This document shows positions 47,053 through 55,788 of a stretch of 64,000 nucleotides of DNA, piece by piece. How positions within the stretch are numbered: the first letter of the stretch is position 1; every line of letters begins with the position of its first letter. The stretch comes from Winogradskyella luteola (GTDB lineage: Bacteria; Bacteroidota; Bacteroidia; Flavobacteriales; Flavobacteriaceae). The DNA is taken from contig NZ_JAGSPD010000011.1 of NCBI RefSeq assembly GCF_019203985.1, positions 38,545 through 102,544 on the forward strand, written 5' to 3'. The position numbers and the translations under genes were made by a program. Below the pieces are notes generated by a model, which saw only the letters and a list, made by a program, of their open reading frames with translations, was not told the DNA's origin and made no database searches.

Positions 47053-47539
47053 TATTACTACTGGTATTATATAAATCTATAAACATATAATGGGAGTTGT
47101 CAAGTTTTCCATTCTCCCATAATTCTTCTAGGTATGCTAAACCACCATTAGCATATTCTTCTATTAAATTTACAACACTTGAGATTACCTTGTTTAGGTC
47201 TTCTTGTCCCATATCCTCAAGTTCATTCCAATCAATTTGTAAGTTATCTGTTTGAGTAAAAATTACCATCAAAAGAAAATCTATTAGAGAAGAATCTCTT
47301 TTCCATTTTCCCATTTCAATAAAGTCTTTAGTAAGGTCTCTAGGGGGTAATGGTAGTCTTTGCTTTTTCTTTATACCTAACATCATGGCATAGATATAAA
47401 TTTCATAGTAAGGTCCAAATCTGCTATAATCTGCACTTTTGCTTCCTTTCTCTGAAAAAGCATCCAACACAGGGATTCTACTTACTGCGTATCTAGGTCT
47501 TTTAAGAAGTAAATTATTTCTAAATTCTTGACTATTCAT
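47042..47539 (-). CDS. Dnd-locus hypothetical protein (165 aa)
   Basis: This is a 165-residue acidic, helical protein without signal peptide. Segments such as KRPRYAVSRIPVLDAF and LPPRDLTKDFIEMGKW are distinctive, but I cannot tie them to a named family. It overlaps its upstream SMC-like neighbour by one base and its downstream nuclease by 11, so it is probably a structural subunit of the same complex. Dnd loci elsewhere contain small dnd-associated proteins, and comparison with those families is the first check. Confidence 0.6.
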   Translation of the reverse strand: MNSQEFRNNLLLKRPRYAVSRIPVLDAFSEKGSKSADYSRFGPYYEIYIYAMMLGIKKKQRLPLPPRDLTKDFIEMGKWKRDSSLIDFLLMVIFTQTDNLQIDWNELEDMGQEDLNKVISSVVNLIEEYANGGLAYLEELWENGKLDNSHYMFIDLYNTSSNNDN

Positions 47540-49731
47540 TATTTTCTTCTTTCAATTTTGGTGGTTCTTTCTATCTGTGGTAATTCCTCATCAACCTCAT
47601 TTAGATATAAGGTTCTAATGGTATTACTTTCAAGTAGCTTTTGCCCTAAATCTGTTAGTTTGCCATCTAGGTCTTTATCATATAAATCTTTAACAAGAAT
47701 TATACTTTGTGGAAAAACATCTGGTATAGCCTCAAAGAAACCTTTATTAAAGGCTTTTCCAAATGCAGATAATGGTGCATCAGCTAGTAGAGGGTAATTG
47801 TATTGAGAAGTATTGGCAGAAATAATAGCCATAACTACTGCAAACTTTTTCATTCTCTGGAAGCCTTCAGAAGCTCCAGAAACATCATTTCCTAACTCAT
47901 CTATATAATCTAATGAAATACCGCCAGAAGGTGTCTTTTCAAAGCTTAAAACACCACCTTTTATATCATTATACTTGATAAGACTTTCAAAGTGTTCATT
48001 AGCATGACTTTCTAATAGACTTACCATTTTGTCAAATACTCGAGCTTGAGCTTTATTAGTTGCTTCAACTAAATCTTGAGTAATTTCATAGCTTACGGTA
48101 TAACCTTCAGGAATATCTTTCGGTCTTAAACTAGTAATCTCTTTATCTGTATTGGTGATTTTTGTTTTAAGCTCACTAATATTATTTTGTAATCTTTCAA
48201 TCCTGCCAGAAGCTTGTTCTATTCTTCTTATTGAACCTTTGTATTGGTTGATAATATCTGAAGCATTATCTGCACCTTCAGATTCTGTCCCAGCAATTAG
48301 AATATCCTTTCTTCTAGCTTTTAAAGTTTTTAATTCTGAATTGAGTTTATCTAATCTCTTTTTTAATTCTAGTTCTTTTTCACGTGTTCTTAAAACACTT
48401 TGAGGTATAGCTTCAAACTTGTTTAGAAATGGTGATGCATTAATTTGTAGGTTGCCAAAAAAATCCTCTAAATCATTCTTGACAAAATCTCTTGTAGAGT
48501 CAGTTTCATTAGGTCTATTCTTTAATTTTAAAAGATAATTATGTGCATCAGAACCTTTTTCGGCAGACCTATTGCAAACGTGGCAATGTTCACTTTCTAT
48601 CATTTGTTCTAGTGTCACTGCATCTGGTGAATCTGATGGAAGAATAGTGAAGTAATCATTTGGATTTTCAGTAGCATTCAATAATGCTCTTTTCTCATAT
48701 CTTTTTTGCCTAAAGTCCTTTATTTTATCTTTAAAATCAACCACAGATCGCTCAAATCCTAAAGAAATCCAAGAGAAACCACCATCAAAAAATCTACTAT
48801 TAATGCCTTCTAGGAAATTATCATAATCTTCTTTTACACCTCGTAAGACTCTACTTTTTTGAGAGATTTTATCATCTAGTTCTTTTCTCTTTTCAGCATT
48901 AGCAAAATTTTGTTCTAGGTCATTTTTCTCTTGTTCTGCTGTTTCATAAAGTTCTTTCTGAATATTCAGCTTTTCATTTTCCTGCTCCAGCTGTATCTCT
49001 AGAGATTTTTTTAATTCTATTGCACTCTCTAATCTATCATTATGGTCACTAGTAGATTTGGTTTGCTTGTTTAGGTCATTGTAGGCTTTATTTGAAATAT
49101 CCTGAACAATTTTTGCAATATCTTCATACTTACTAATGTTGGTAAGTGTTCTTACGGCATCTTCAATACTAGACTTCTTTGTAAAGTCTATCATTTTATC
49201 AACCTCTTCACCCTGAAAGAAAGAATATTGTCTCAAAGTGGGTAATATTAGTTGATTTATTACTCTATGCTTTTCTTCAGCATCATAGATAGGCTTATAC
49301 TTTGGTAATACGTGGTCTGTTTTATCAACTTCAACATCATTTAGGGTTATTTGCCAACTATCAAAGTCAGATAATTTTTCACCAATTCTAGTAGCTATAA
49401 AAGACTTAACTATTTGAAACTTATATCTACCAGTAGAATATTCTAATTTAATACCTGTTTCTACAGAATCACCCATTAAGGTTTCATTTTTAGCTTTATC
49501 AGATATAATCTTAACTGCAAAGTCTTTTACAGGATATGTTCGTTTATCATCTGAATTAAGTACAGTATCATAAAAAAGCCATAAAAAGGCATTGAAAAAT
49601 TTTGATTTACCTGCACCATTATCTGCTACTACAATATTAACTCCTTCTTCAAAGTCATACCTTGTGGTATCATAATCTCCATAATAATTGAAGAAATTTT
49701 TGAATGAAATACTATTTATAATCGATGCCAT
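47539..49731 (-). CDS. SMC/Rad50-like ATPase with CxxC hook
   Basis: This 730-residue ATPase has Walker A ADNGAGKSK at residues 36-44, with Ala in place of the usual first Gly. Long coiled-coil arms flank a CHVC hook (Cys383, Cys386). A C-terminal signature region ends with the YPLLADAPLSAFGKAF Walker-B-like segment. It resembles DndD and RecN/Rad50 relatives but is distinct from the DndD of this locus. As the central gene of the convergent operon it probably works with the helicase and nuclease in DNA scanning or cutting. Confidence 0.8.
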   Translation of the reverse strand: MASIINSISFKNFFNYYGDYDTTRYDFEEGVNIVVADNGAGKSKFFNAFLWLFYDTVLNSDDKRTYPVKDFAVKIISDKAKNETLMGDSVETGIKLEYSTGRYKFQIVKSFIATRIGEKLSDFDSWQITLNDVEVDKTDHVLPKYKPIYDAEEKHRVINQLILPTLRQYSFFQGEEVDKMIDFTKKSSIEDAVRTLTNISKYEDIAKIVQDISNKAYNDLNKQTKSTSDHNDRLESAIELKKSLEIQLEQENEKLNIQKELYETAEQEKNDLEQNFANAEKRKELDDKISQKSRVLRGVKEDYDNFLEGINSRFFDGGFSWISLGFERSVVDFKDKIKDFRQKRYEKRALLNATENPNDYFTILPSDSPDAVTLEQMIESEHCHVCNRSAEKGSDAHNYLLKLKNRPNETDSTRDFVKNDLEDFFGNLQINASPFLNKFEAIPQSVLRTREKELELKKRLDKLNSELKTLKARRKDILIAGTESEGADNASDIINQYKGSIRRIEQASGRIERLQNNISELKTKITNTDKEITSLRPKDIPEGYTVSYEITQDLVEATNKAQARVFDKMVSLLESHANEHFESLIKYNDIKGGVLSFEKTPSGGISLDYIDELGNDVSGASEGFQRMKKFAVVMAIISANTSQYNYPLLADAPLSAFGKAFNKGFFEAIPDVFPQSIILVKDLYDKDLDGKLTDLGQKLLESNTIRTLYLNEVDEELPQIERTTKIERRK

Positions 49732-49732
49732 G

Positions 49733-49948
49733 CTATCCTATGTTATGTACTTTTTTAATCTTTTTGTAAATCATTGAGCTATTCAAATGATTATCATTCT
49801 CATTTATAATAACAGATAGTACTTCAATAATTTTCTTATTGTAAGGTGCACTAGTAGTTAACTCTTTAAGGTCTTTCTCTTTTATATCATACTTCTCCAT
49901 CAAATCTGGGTCTGATAGAATTTCTTTTAGTATGTCATTTCTTTCCAT
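49733..49948 (-). CDS. Small Dnd-locus protein (71 aa)
   Basis: This is a 71-residue charged, helical protein starting MERNDILKEILSDPD. It lies one base before the SMC-like gene and one base after the helicase gene, so it is firmly in the operon. Its C-terminal half (IIEVLSVIINENDNHLNSSM) looks like a small winged helix. No family is recognised. It may be an adaptor between the two large subunits. Confidence 0.65.
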   Translation of the reverse strand: MERNDILKEILSDPDLMEKYDIKEKDLKELTTSAPYNKKIIEVLSVIINENDNHLNSSMIYKKIKKVHNIG

Positions 49949-49949
49949 A

Positions 49950-52151
49950 TTATAAATCGTTAATTATGGTATCTAAATCTAAATTATATTTTCTACAAAC
50001 ACTTAATAAAGTGTCTTTTGAATCATAAAAATTCATTGATAGGCTTGAAAAATAAGCAACCCTATTTAACTCATTACGAACTAGGCTCTTTTCTATGTTG
50101 AAAAATTCATCTGTATGTGATTCCAATTTTGGTATCACTACCATATCATATATTGTTGAATAAGCTTTGTCCTTATGCTTTCTCAAAAGTCTACCTCTTC
50201 TTTGAATAAACTGTCTAGGGTTCCCTGTGCTACTTGCAAATATGCCTACTTCAGCTCTTGGAACATCAACACCTTCATCTAACATTTTCATTGCAAACAA
50301 TATTTCTATTTTCCCATCTTCAAACCCTTTCAAGATATCTTTCAAATCTTGGTCTTCAGAAGTATAGGAGTTCATTTTTATTTCAGGGAAATCCTTGTGT
50401 ACTCTTTTTAAATACTCATTTAATATTTTAGTTGATTTACCCTCTTCATTATTTGAGTATCCTTCCGGGATGTAAGCAAAGACATATTTGTCTTTATTAG
50501 TTTTCTTTAATTCCCCAACTATAGAGCTAAATAAGTCTATTTTATTATGAGCCTTATGGATGATATTCTTTCTTCTCAATAATAATATTTCTACCATTGG
50601 GTCATCTCTAAAAACCCCATTCTTAAAGTCAAAATATTTTAATAGGCGTTTAGAAATAATGGAATATTCCTCAAATTCTTCTTCTGTTAATTCAACAATT
50701 AATGGATAATATTTATAACCAGTTAAAAAGCCAAATTCCATAGCTTTTTCCATACTGAAGTTATAGGTATATGGAGGAGTGTCATTGAAGAATTTATCTA
50801 TTGCAATAGTTCCTTCAGGGTCATAAATTCTTTTAGGTGTAGCTGATAAACCAATTTTTCTGGTAACACTGATATTGGATAGTTTACTCTTAATATTATT
50901 AGCTCCCATATTATGAGCTTCATCTGCAATTAGAAGAAATTCTGATTGAATTTTTTCGTAAAGGTTTTGAAACCTATCTAATGTGAAACTACCATAAGTA
51001 GAAATTATAACCAAGTCTTCTTTAAGCCCCCAAGAATAATTACTACAGTAGTTAGCTAGGTCTTTTTCCCAATTATTACCACCACCTACTTTTAAAATAT
51101 TACCAAAATTGAATGATTTCACTTCTTCTTCCCATTGGTTTAAAAGTGCTATAGATGGCACAAGAATTATAGCTCTGTAGCTACCTTCAATATTAAATAA
51201 ATTCAACAAACAATTTAGAGAAGTTATGGTTTTACCAGTTCCTGTTGCCATTGCAAAAACACCAGAATAATTATTCTCTTTCCAGGTTGAATAAGCATCT
51301 TTTTGATAATCCCTTGGTCCTTGTGCAAAAGGAAATCTAGGAGTATTAATTATTTCTTCAAGTTTAGCTTCAAATCTCTCTTTTTTTCTGGTAATTATGG
51401 CTTTTACTTTTGAACCATAAATATCATTTCCTAATTTGAGAGAGTCATCTAATAAGTCACTAATATTTTTATCTCTACCAATAGAATTAACTACAACTTC
51501 TATTTGTTGTTTATCAATGTAATTATAGCTCTTATGCTCTTTGTTTATTATAGATTCAAACTGTTTTTTATCTTCTTCTATTATAGCTTTTGCTACATCA
51601 CTAACCCATGGAGCATTTACTTGAAAGCTTTCAGAATTTTTTAAAAGTGCAGGAAGAGTGAAGTTAATACTTCCTTCTGTACTTATATAAGATTCACCAT
51701 CATAAAGTAGCATTTTTTTTCTGTGAGCCAGATTAGTTCCATTAAATTTTACAGGAACAATAACTAGTCTATTTTCTTTAAGTAAATATTTTAAACAGTC
51801 AAAAAAATGTTTTCCTTCTTGACTCAAATTACTCTCTAATTCAGCTAGGTCTCCAAATATATCTAGTACTTTGTCTTCATCATTAATAGCGGTGTTGTCT
51901 ATTAAATTTTTGTAGTCAGATTCACTGTAAACATGATTAGTAACTAATCTCATTACACCACCATTAAAAACAAATTCAGCAATGCTTTGAGATAATACTT
52001 TTATTGCGTTAGAGCTAAAATACCCAAGGAGTAAGTCTATTGTCTTGGATATTGGGAAGGCATCTTCATAAAATTCTAATGGAATGTTGCTAGAGTCAGA
52101 ACTATACTTATAAGTTGGTGGAAATTTTATGTCTTTAAAACTACTATTCAT
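49950..52151 (-). CDS. Dnd-linked restriction helicase with PLD nuclease domain
   Basis: This 733-residue protein fuses a phospholipase-D-like domain to a superfamily 2 helicase. The PLD part shows one HKD-like motif, HRKKMLLYD (His143, Lys145, Asp151) with GSIN (160-163). The helicase has Walker A ATGTGKT (302-308), DEAH (410-413), LSATPKR near 435 and motif VI QFIQRRGRLLR (647-657). NCBI families include a DNA phosphorothioation system restriction enzyme of this type, and the context fits. It is the first gene of the five-gene restriction operon. A single HKD motif implies dimerisation for cleavage. Confidence 0.85.
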   Translation of the reverse strand: MNSSFKDIKFPPTYKYSSDSSNIPLEFYEDAFPISKTIDLLLGYFSSNAIKVLSQSIAEFVFNGGVMRLVTNHVYSESDYKNLIDNTAINDEDKVLDIFGDLAELESNLSQEGKHFFDCLKYLLKENRLVIVPVKFNGTNLAHRKKMLLYDGESYISTEGSINFTLPALLKNSESFQVNAPWVSDVAKAIIEEDKKQFESIINKEHKSYNYIDKQQIEVVVNSIGRDKNISDLLDDSLKLGNDIYGSKVKAIITRKKERFEAKLEEIINTPRFPFAQGPRDYQKDAYSTWKENNYSGVFAMATGTGKTITSLNCLLNLFNIEGSYRAIILVPSIALLNQWEEEVKSFNFGNILKVGGGNNWEKDLANYCSNYSWGLKEDLVIISTYGSFTLDRFQNLYEKIQSEFLLIADEAHNMGANNIKSKLSNISVTRKIGLSATPKRIYDPEGTIAIDKFFNDTPPYTYNFSMEKAMEFGFLTGYKYYPLIVELTEEEFEEYSIISKRLLKYFDFKNGVFRDDPMVEILLLRRKNIIHKAHNKIDLFSSIVGELKKTNKDKYVFAYIPEGYSNNEEGKSTKILNEYLKRVHKDFPEIKMNSYTSEDQDLKDILKGFEDGKIEILFAMKMLDEGVDVPRAEVGIFASSTGNPRQFIQRRGRLLRKHKDKAYSTIYDMVVIPKLESHTDEFFNIEKSLVRNELNRVAYFSSLSMNFYDSKDTLLSVCRKYNLDLDTIINDL

Positions 52152-52671
52152 TAAGTGACTCTACAACAAGAGATTTCATTTTTATTTTGATGATTAATCC
52201 CTAAAAATATGATAATCAAAAATTTGAAAAAAATTTTTGAACTAAAAAAAATTAAATATCGATTATGCACGAGTGCCCTTCTCTATAAAAAGCACCCCCT
52301 ACCTTCAAAAAAGTAACATTCCCCACCCCAATTTGACAGGAAATTATTTTTTTGAGGCAGCATATGTAAAAATTGATTTTTAAGGAATTTATTCTTTGCG
52401 ATAAATTTTAAAGTTTCAAAAAATCATCTTACCAATCTATAGACTTCGCTTCTAACTAAAACATTTAAGATATTTATTGAGCTTAGTGGTCAATCCAACC
52501 CCTCACTCAGACGCACTGAGCACAGCACTAAATACCCTCACCAATTTGTGCAGATGAATCCCATTTGTACCTGATAGTATTTTAATAGTATTTCATTCAA
52601 GGTGATAGTTGTAATGATATTCTGTTGAAATAGTTAGTTAGGTTATTTCATAACTCAAAAATCAATTTATT
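52152..52671. other. Large noncoding region with C-rich islands
   Basis: No credible gene is seen in these 520 bases. They hold GCAC-GA-GTGC at 52267-52276, CTCAG-ACGCA-CTGAG at 52506-52520, and TGAAATA/TATTTCA at 52626-52650. C-rich stretches near 52291-52335 and 52497-52545 stand out against the AT-rich element. Promoters of the restriction operon and the 129-residue protein must lie here. The structure could also be a replication or transfer origin. Confidence 0.5.
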
Positions 52672-53061
52672 ATGGTTAGAATCATAGGTTACAAACAAAG
52701 AGAAAAAGAGGATGGAAATCCATTCTTTATTTTAGAATTACAAGGTGGAGTAGAAATGTTAATGTCAAAAGAAACAGAACAATACTACGCTACAGCTAAA
52801 AAGGCATATGTTACCAGCACATTTGATGAGCCTACTTGCAAAGCTTTAATAGGGACTGAAATGCCAGGTGCTATTATAAAGAAAGAAGTAGAACCTTACA
52901 CTTATGTTGTAAAGGAGACTGGTGAAGAATTAGTTTTAACTCACAAGTGGGTATTTGTTCCAAAATCTGAAGAGAGTAATAAACAAGATGAGGCTATTGA
53001 CCAATTAATGACTGATTCATCACTTTCAGAAAATGGACAGTTAGCTGAACAAGCAATTTAG
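52672..53061 (+). CDS. Element hypothetical protein (129 aa)
   Basis: This 129-residue protein starts MVRIIGYKQREKEDGNPF and has an acidic C-terminal tail. It contains an ALIGTEMPGAIIKKEVEPYTYV segment and seems beta-rich. Similar proteins without known function occur near RadC-like genes in Bacteroidota mobile elements, and a RadC-like gene follows here after a hairpin. No function is assigned. Confidence 0.65.
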   Translation: MVRIIGYKQREKEDGNPFFILELQGGVEMLMSKETEQYYATAKKAYVTSTFDEPTCKALIGTEMPGAIIKKEVEPYTYVVKETGEELVLTHKWVFVPKSEESNKQDEAIDQLMTDSSLSENGQLAEQAI

Positions 53062-53070
53062 TAATTAATC

Positions 53071-53128
53071 AAAAGTGTCCATAGTTCGTATTGATATATT
53101 ATATCTATACCAATAGTGGACACTTTTT
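53071..53128 (+). terminator. Hairpin between the 129-aa gene and radC-like gene
   Basis: AAAAGTGTCCA and TGGACACTTTT are perfect 11-bp arms 35 bases apart, followed by T residues. It may act as a terminator for the upstream gene. Confidence 0.6.
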
Positions 53129-53141
53129 AAATTTAGCATAT

Positions 53142-53576
53142 ATGAAAGTTAGTGAAATTCAAGTGTCTTATTCGAATCAAGGAGATAAGAGGATTACTGT
53201 AAATAATAGTGAGACTGTGTTTGAAATTGCTTTAGCTCATTGGGATAAGAATATTATTGAGTTTCAAGAAGAAGTGAAGTTAATGTTACTTAATAGAGCT
53301 AATGTTATACTTGGTATTTATGACTTATCTAAAGGTGGAGTGGCAAGTTGTAGTGTTGACTTAAAAATAATATTGAGTATTGCTTTAAAAGGTAATGCCT
53401 CATCAATAGTGTTATTACATAATCATCCATCTGGGAAGTTATTACCTAGTGAAAGTGATAAAATTCTCACTAAAAAGTTGAAAGAGGCTTGTGAAATAGT
53501 TGACTTGGTATTATTAGACCATTTAATAATCACAAAGGAATCTTACTACAGCTTTGCAGATAATGGAATATTTTAA
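53142..53576 (+). CDS. RadC-like JAB/MPN-domain protein
   Basis: This 144-residue protein has the JAMM zinc motif HNHPSGKLLPSESD and the preceding LSIALKGNASSIVLLHN strand, the core of RadC (DUF2466) proteins. I set the start at 53142 because upstream in-frame residues come from the hairpin. The family is common on mobile elements, where its role is unclear despite the historical DNA-repair label. The N-terminal HhH part of full RadC is missing, as usual for element-borne copies. Confidence 0.85.
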   Translation: MKVSEIQVSYSNQGDKRITVNNSETVFEIALAHWDKNIIEFQEEVKLMLLNRANVILGIYDLSKGGVASCSVDLKIILSIALKGNASSIVLLHNHPSGKLLPSESDKILTKKLKEACEIVDLVLLDHLIITKESYYSFADNGIF

Positions 53577-53840
53577 TTTGCAGGAATTGCAAAATTTGCA
53601 ACATCTGTAATATATCTGACCTGTCTTGTTTTTTTAAAAGCATGTGAATGAGCTTGTGTTTAATAATGGTTATCATTAGCTTTTTCAATACTTTATATGT
53701 TGGAAGTAGATATTTAAATATAGCGGAACTTATTATTGATGGTATGAAATTATCCTGCTAAATGTGACTTTAGACTGAATTCTATCTTTTGGATAGTATT
53801 TAGTGCAATTTCAGTCTGTAACTGTCAAGTAGCCATTTTC

Positions 53841-54098
53841 TTAATTTGGGATATCAACATCTAACAATTCTTTCATAGGGACTTCAAGGGCAACACTCAA
53901 TCTGTAAATTGTAAAAAGAGTAATGTTACTTCTGCCTGCTTCAAGCCTTGAAATATTATTAGGGTCTGTAGTAATCTCCATTCTGGCTACTAATTCAACC
54001 TGTGTAAGCCCTTTTGAAAGTCTTATTTCCCTAATTCTTTGACCAACTTTTTCTAATACAATTTGCTTATTCATTCCTATCTTATTTGATAGGCTCAA
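53841..54098 (-). CDS. XRE-family transcriptional regulator
   Basis: This 85-residue protein consists of one HTH_3 domain: VGQRIREIRLSKGLTQVELV, then NNISRLEAGRSNITLFTIYRLSVAL. It probably represses itself and the divergent three-gene set. An in-frame ATG at 54074 is an alternative start. With it, a CCTATC/GATAGG repeat would fall in the leader instead of in the coding sequence. Confidence 0.85.
   Translation of the reverse strand: MSLSNKIGMNKQIVLEKVGQRIREIRLSKGLTQVELVARMEITTDPNNISRLEAGRSNITLFTIYRLSVALEVPMKELLDVDIPN
54076..54093. promoter_or_regulatory. Inverted repeat at the XRE regulator start
   Basis: CCTATC-TTATTT-GATAGG is a perfect 6-bp inverted repeat just upstream of the alternative regulator start. 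Related TATGATAGG occurs at the divergent start near 54130. It is a candidate operator for the XRE protein. Confidence 0.45.
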
Positions 54099-54133
54099 TG
54101 AATCTGTTATATTTGTTTTAGCATATATCGTAT

Positions 54134-54775
54134 ATGATAGGTTTGTGCTTTAAATTAATTTTAGTGACACAGATAATAGGCATAATATTTATTGCTGTAG
54201 TGGTAATAGCTCTAATCTTAGAGGATAAGAAATCTTCAAGGGAATTTTATGAAAAGAGGATAAAAAAACTTGAAGATGAAAAGTCTCGTGCAAAAAGTTT
54301 AAATGAAGCTCTTAGAAGCCAACAAACTTCTAGTAGGGAAAATGTTGAACAAGAAGAACATTATGAGGCTGGATATACTTCAATAACTCAGTTTAATGAT
54401 GCAGTTGATGAAATTGAAAAGAACATTAAATACAGTCCTTTAGAGCGTATTTACTATGAATCTAAGTTGCCAGACCAAATAAAAAATGAAGTTAGTTTAA
54501 GGGTTAAAACTAAAGAGCATTTGACCTATTTAGCTAGGAAAGGTATAACCCAAAATGATATAAGTTCTGCAAAGAATATTATTAGCCAGAGAGAAGAAGC
54601 CATTGGTACAACTTTAAATCTTAAGTCTTTTACAGAAGATTATATACAGCAAAAAGGAAAAGTAATAGCTAAGGAAATATTCTTAGGATTAGTCAAGATT
54701 TTTGAAGTGGCTGGTAGAGATGTTCGTGCTTCAGATGAAGTTTATAAAGAACTATTTGAGGAATTACCTTTTTAA
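54134..54775 (+). CDS. Membrane-anchored coiled-coil protein
   Basis: This 213-residue protein has an N-terminal membrane helix (about residues 5-28). A charged coiled-coil stretch to about 70 (FYEKRIKKLEDEKSRAKSLNEAL) and a helical soluble domain follow. No family is recognised. It is divergent from the XRE gene and probably heads a small transcript with the next two genes. The role may be in the element's cargo at its right end, but nothing specific can be stated. Confidence 0.6.
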   Translation: MIGLCFKLILVTQIIGIIFIAVVVIALILEDKKSSREFYEKRIKKLEDEKSRAKSLNEALRSQQTSSRENVEQEEHYEAGYTSITQFNDAVDEIEKNIKYSPLERIYYESKLPDQIKNEVSLRVKTKEHLTYLARKGITQNDISSAKNIISQREEAIGTTLNLKSFTEDYIQQKGKVIAKEIFLGLVKIFEVAGRDVRASDEVYKELFEELPF

Positions 54776-54793
54776 CCTAATAGATTAAATGCA

Positions 54794-55276
54794 ATGAATC
54801 AAAAGCTCATTAAAGAGTTTTATTTTGAAACAGGAAAGTCATTAGAGGACTATTCAGATAAAATATTGGAGCATAAAATCAAGTCTGATAGTTATTTTGA
54901 AACAAAATATAATTTATTTAAATCCAATATAGTTGAGTTTGATTCTCTTTTCTCTAAACCCTTCTTTAAAGAAATCATACTCTTATTCAATAAAAATGTT
55001 TTATGTGCTGTTTTTTACAAATTTGAAGGAGTTTTATTAGACTATTTCAACCAATGCATACAGTCAAATTTACCTAATCGTGGTAAAGTAGAAACAACAC
55101 ATAGAAATTCAATCCTGTATACATTTTCAGAAGATTTATTTTTTGAAATTTTAGTAACTGACAATAAAACTACTGGTATTTGTATGATGAATAGTCAGTT
55201 TAGGGAAGACCAATTAAAAACAATTCAAGAAAAGAAATATGAGCTATTGCTTATAAATAACAATATAGAAATATGA
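54794..55276 (+). CDS. Element hypothetical protein (160 aa)
   Basis: This is a 160-residue soluble protein starting MNQKLIKEFYFETGK, with mixed helix and strand. No domain is recognised. It begins 18 bases after the membrane-anchored coiled-coil protein and overlaps the lipoprotein gene by four bases, so the three probably work together or share expression. Confidence 0.55.
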   Translation: MNQKLIKEFYFETGKSLEDYSDKILEHKIKSDSYFETKYNLFKSNIVEFDSLFSKPFFKEIILLFNKNVLCAVFYKFEGVLLDYFNQCIQSNLPNRGKVETTHRNSILYTFSEDLFFEILVTDNKTTGICMMNSQFREDQLKTIQEKKYELLLINNNIEI

Positions 55277-55788
55277 AGACAATGAAATCAATTTTGAAAT
55301 TCAGCCTTATAGCATTATCAATAACTCTAGCTAGTTCATGTGATTCAGATGATAATAATGAAGAACAACAAAGTAATCCAACACATAAGATAAGTTTCTC
55401 TGGTAGTTCTTCAACAGATAGTTGTGATGTAGATGGAACTTATTCTATTGGTGTGGAATTTGTGTCAGATGGAAATTCTGTTGGCACAAATTCTTTTAAT
55501 GGTACTACCAATTTTATGCAGCTATCAGAACAGATGGACTTAGCAGGAAATACCATAGGTATAAAGTTAACTTTGCTAAACTTTGATGCTAATAATAGTA
55601 ATAGTGGAAGAGGAAGTGGGTTAGAATCTATCGTAGTTAACATTGAAGACCTTTCAAATAATATATCAATTTTGAATGAAAGTCTGGAGAATTTATTTAT
55701 TTGTACAGATTCAGTTTATGAAGTTGTACTGCTATATAACACGGCAGACAATACAAGTAATATAAATTATTTACAGCATGGATTTTAA
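55273..55788 (+). CDS. Lipoprotein at the element's right end
   Basis: This 171-residue protein has a signal peptide and lipobox LASSC followed by DSDDNN, resembling the Bacteroidota surface-export signal. The mature part is beta-rich, with HKISFSGSSSTDSCDVDG at its start and one further Cys near the C-terminus. It is the last gene before the right attachment site. No family is recognised. Confidence 0.6.
   Translation: MKTMKSILKFSLIALSITLASSCDSDDNNEEQQSNPTHKISFSGSSSTDSCDVDGTYSIGVEFVSDGNSVGTNSFNGTTNFMQLSEQMDLAGNTIGIKLTLLNFDANNSNSGRGSGLESIVVNIEDLSNNISILNESLENLFICTDSVYEVVLLYNTADNTSNINYLQHGF

Noticed and set aside
54134..55788. Conjugation or pilus genes
   Set aside because: The membrane anchor and lipoprotein suggested this, but no VirB/Tra motif is seen in any of the three proteins.
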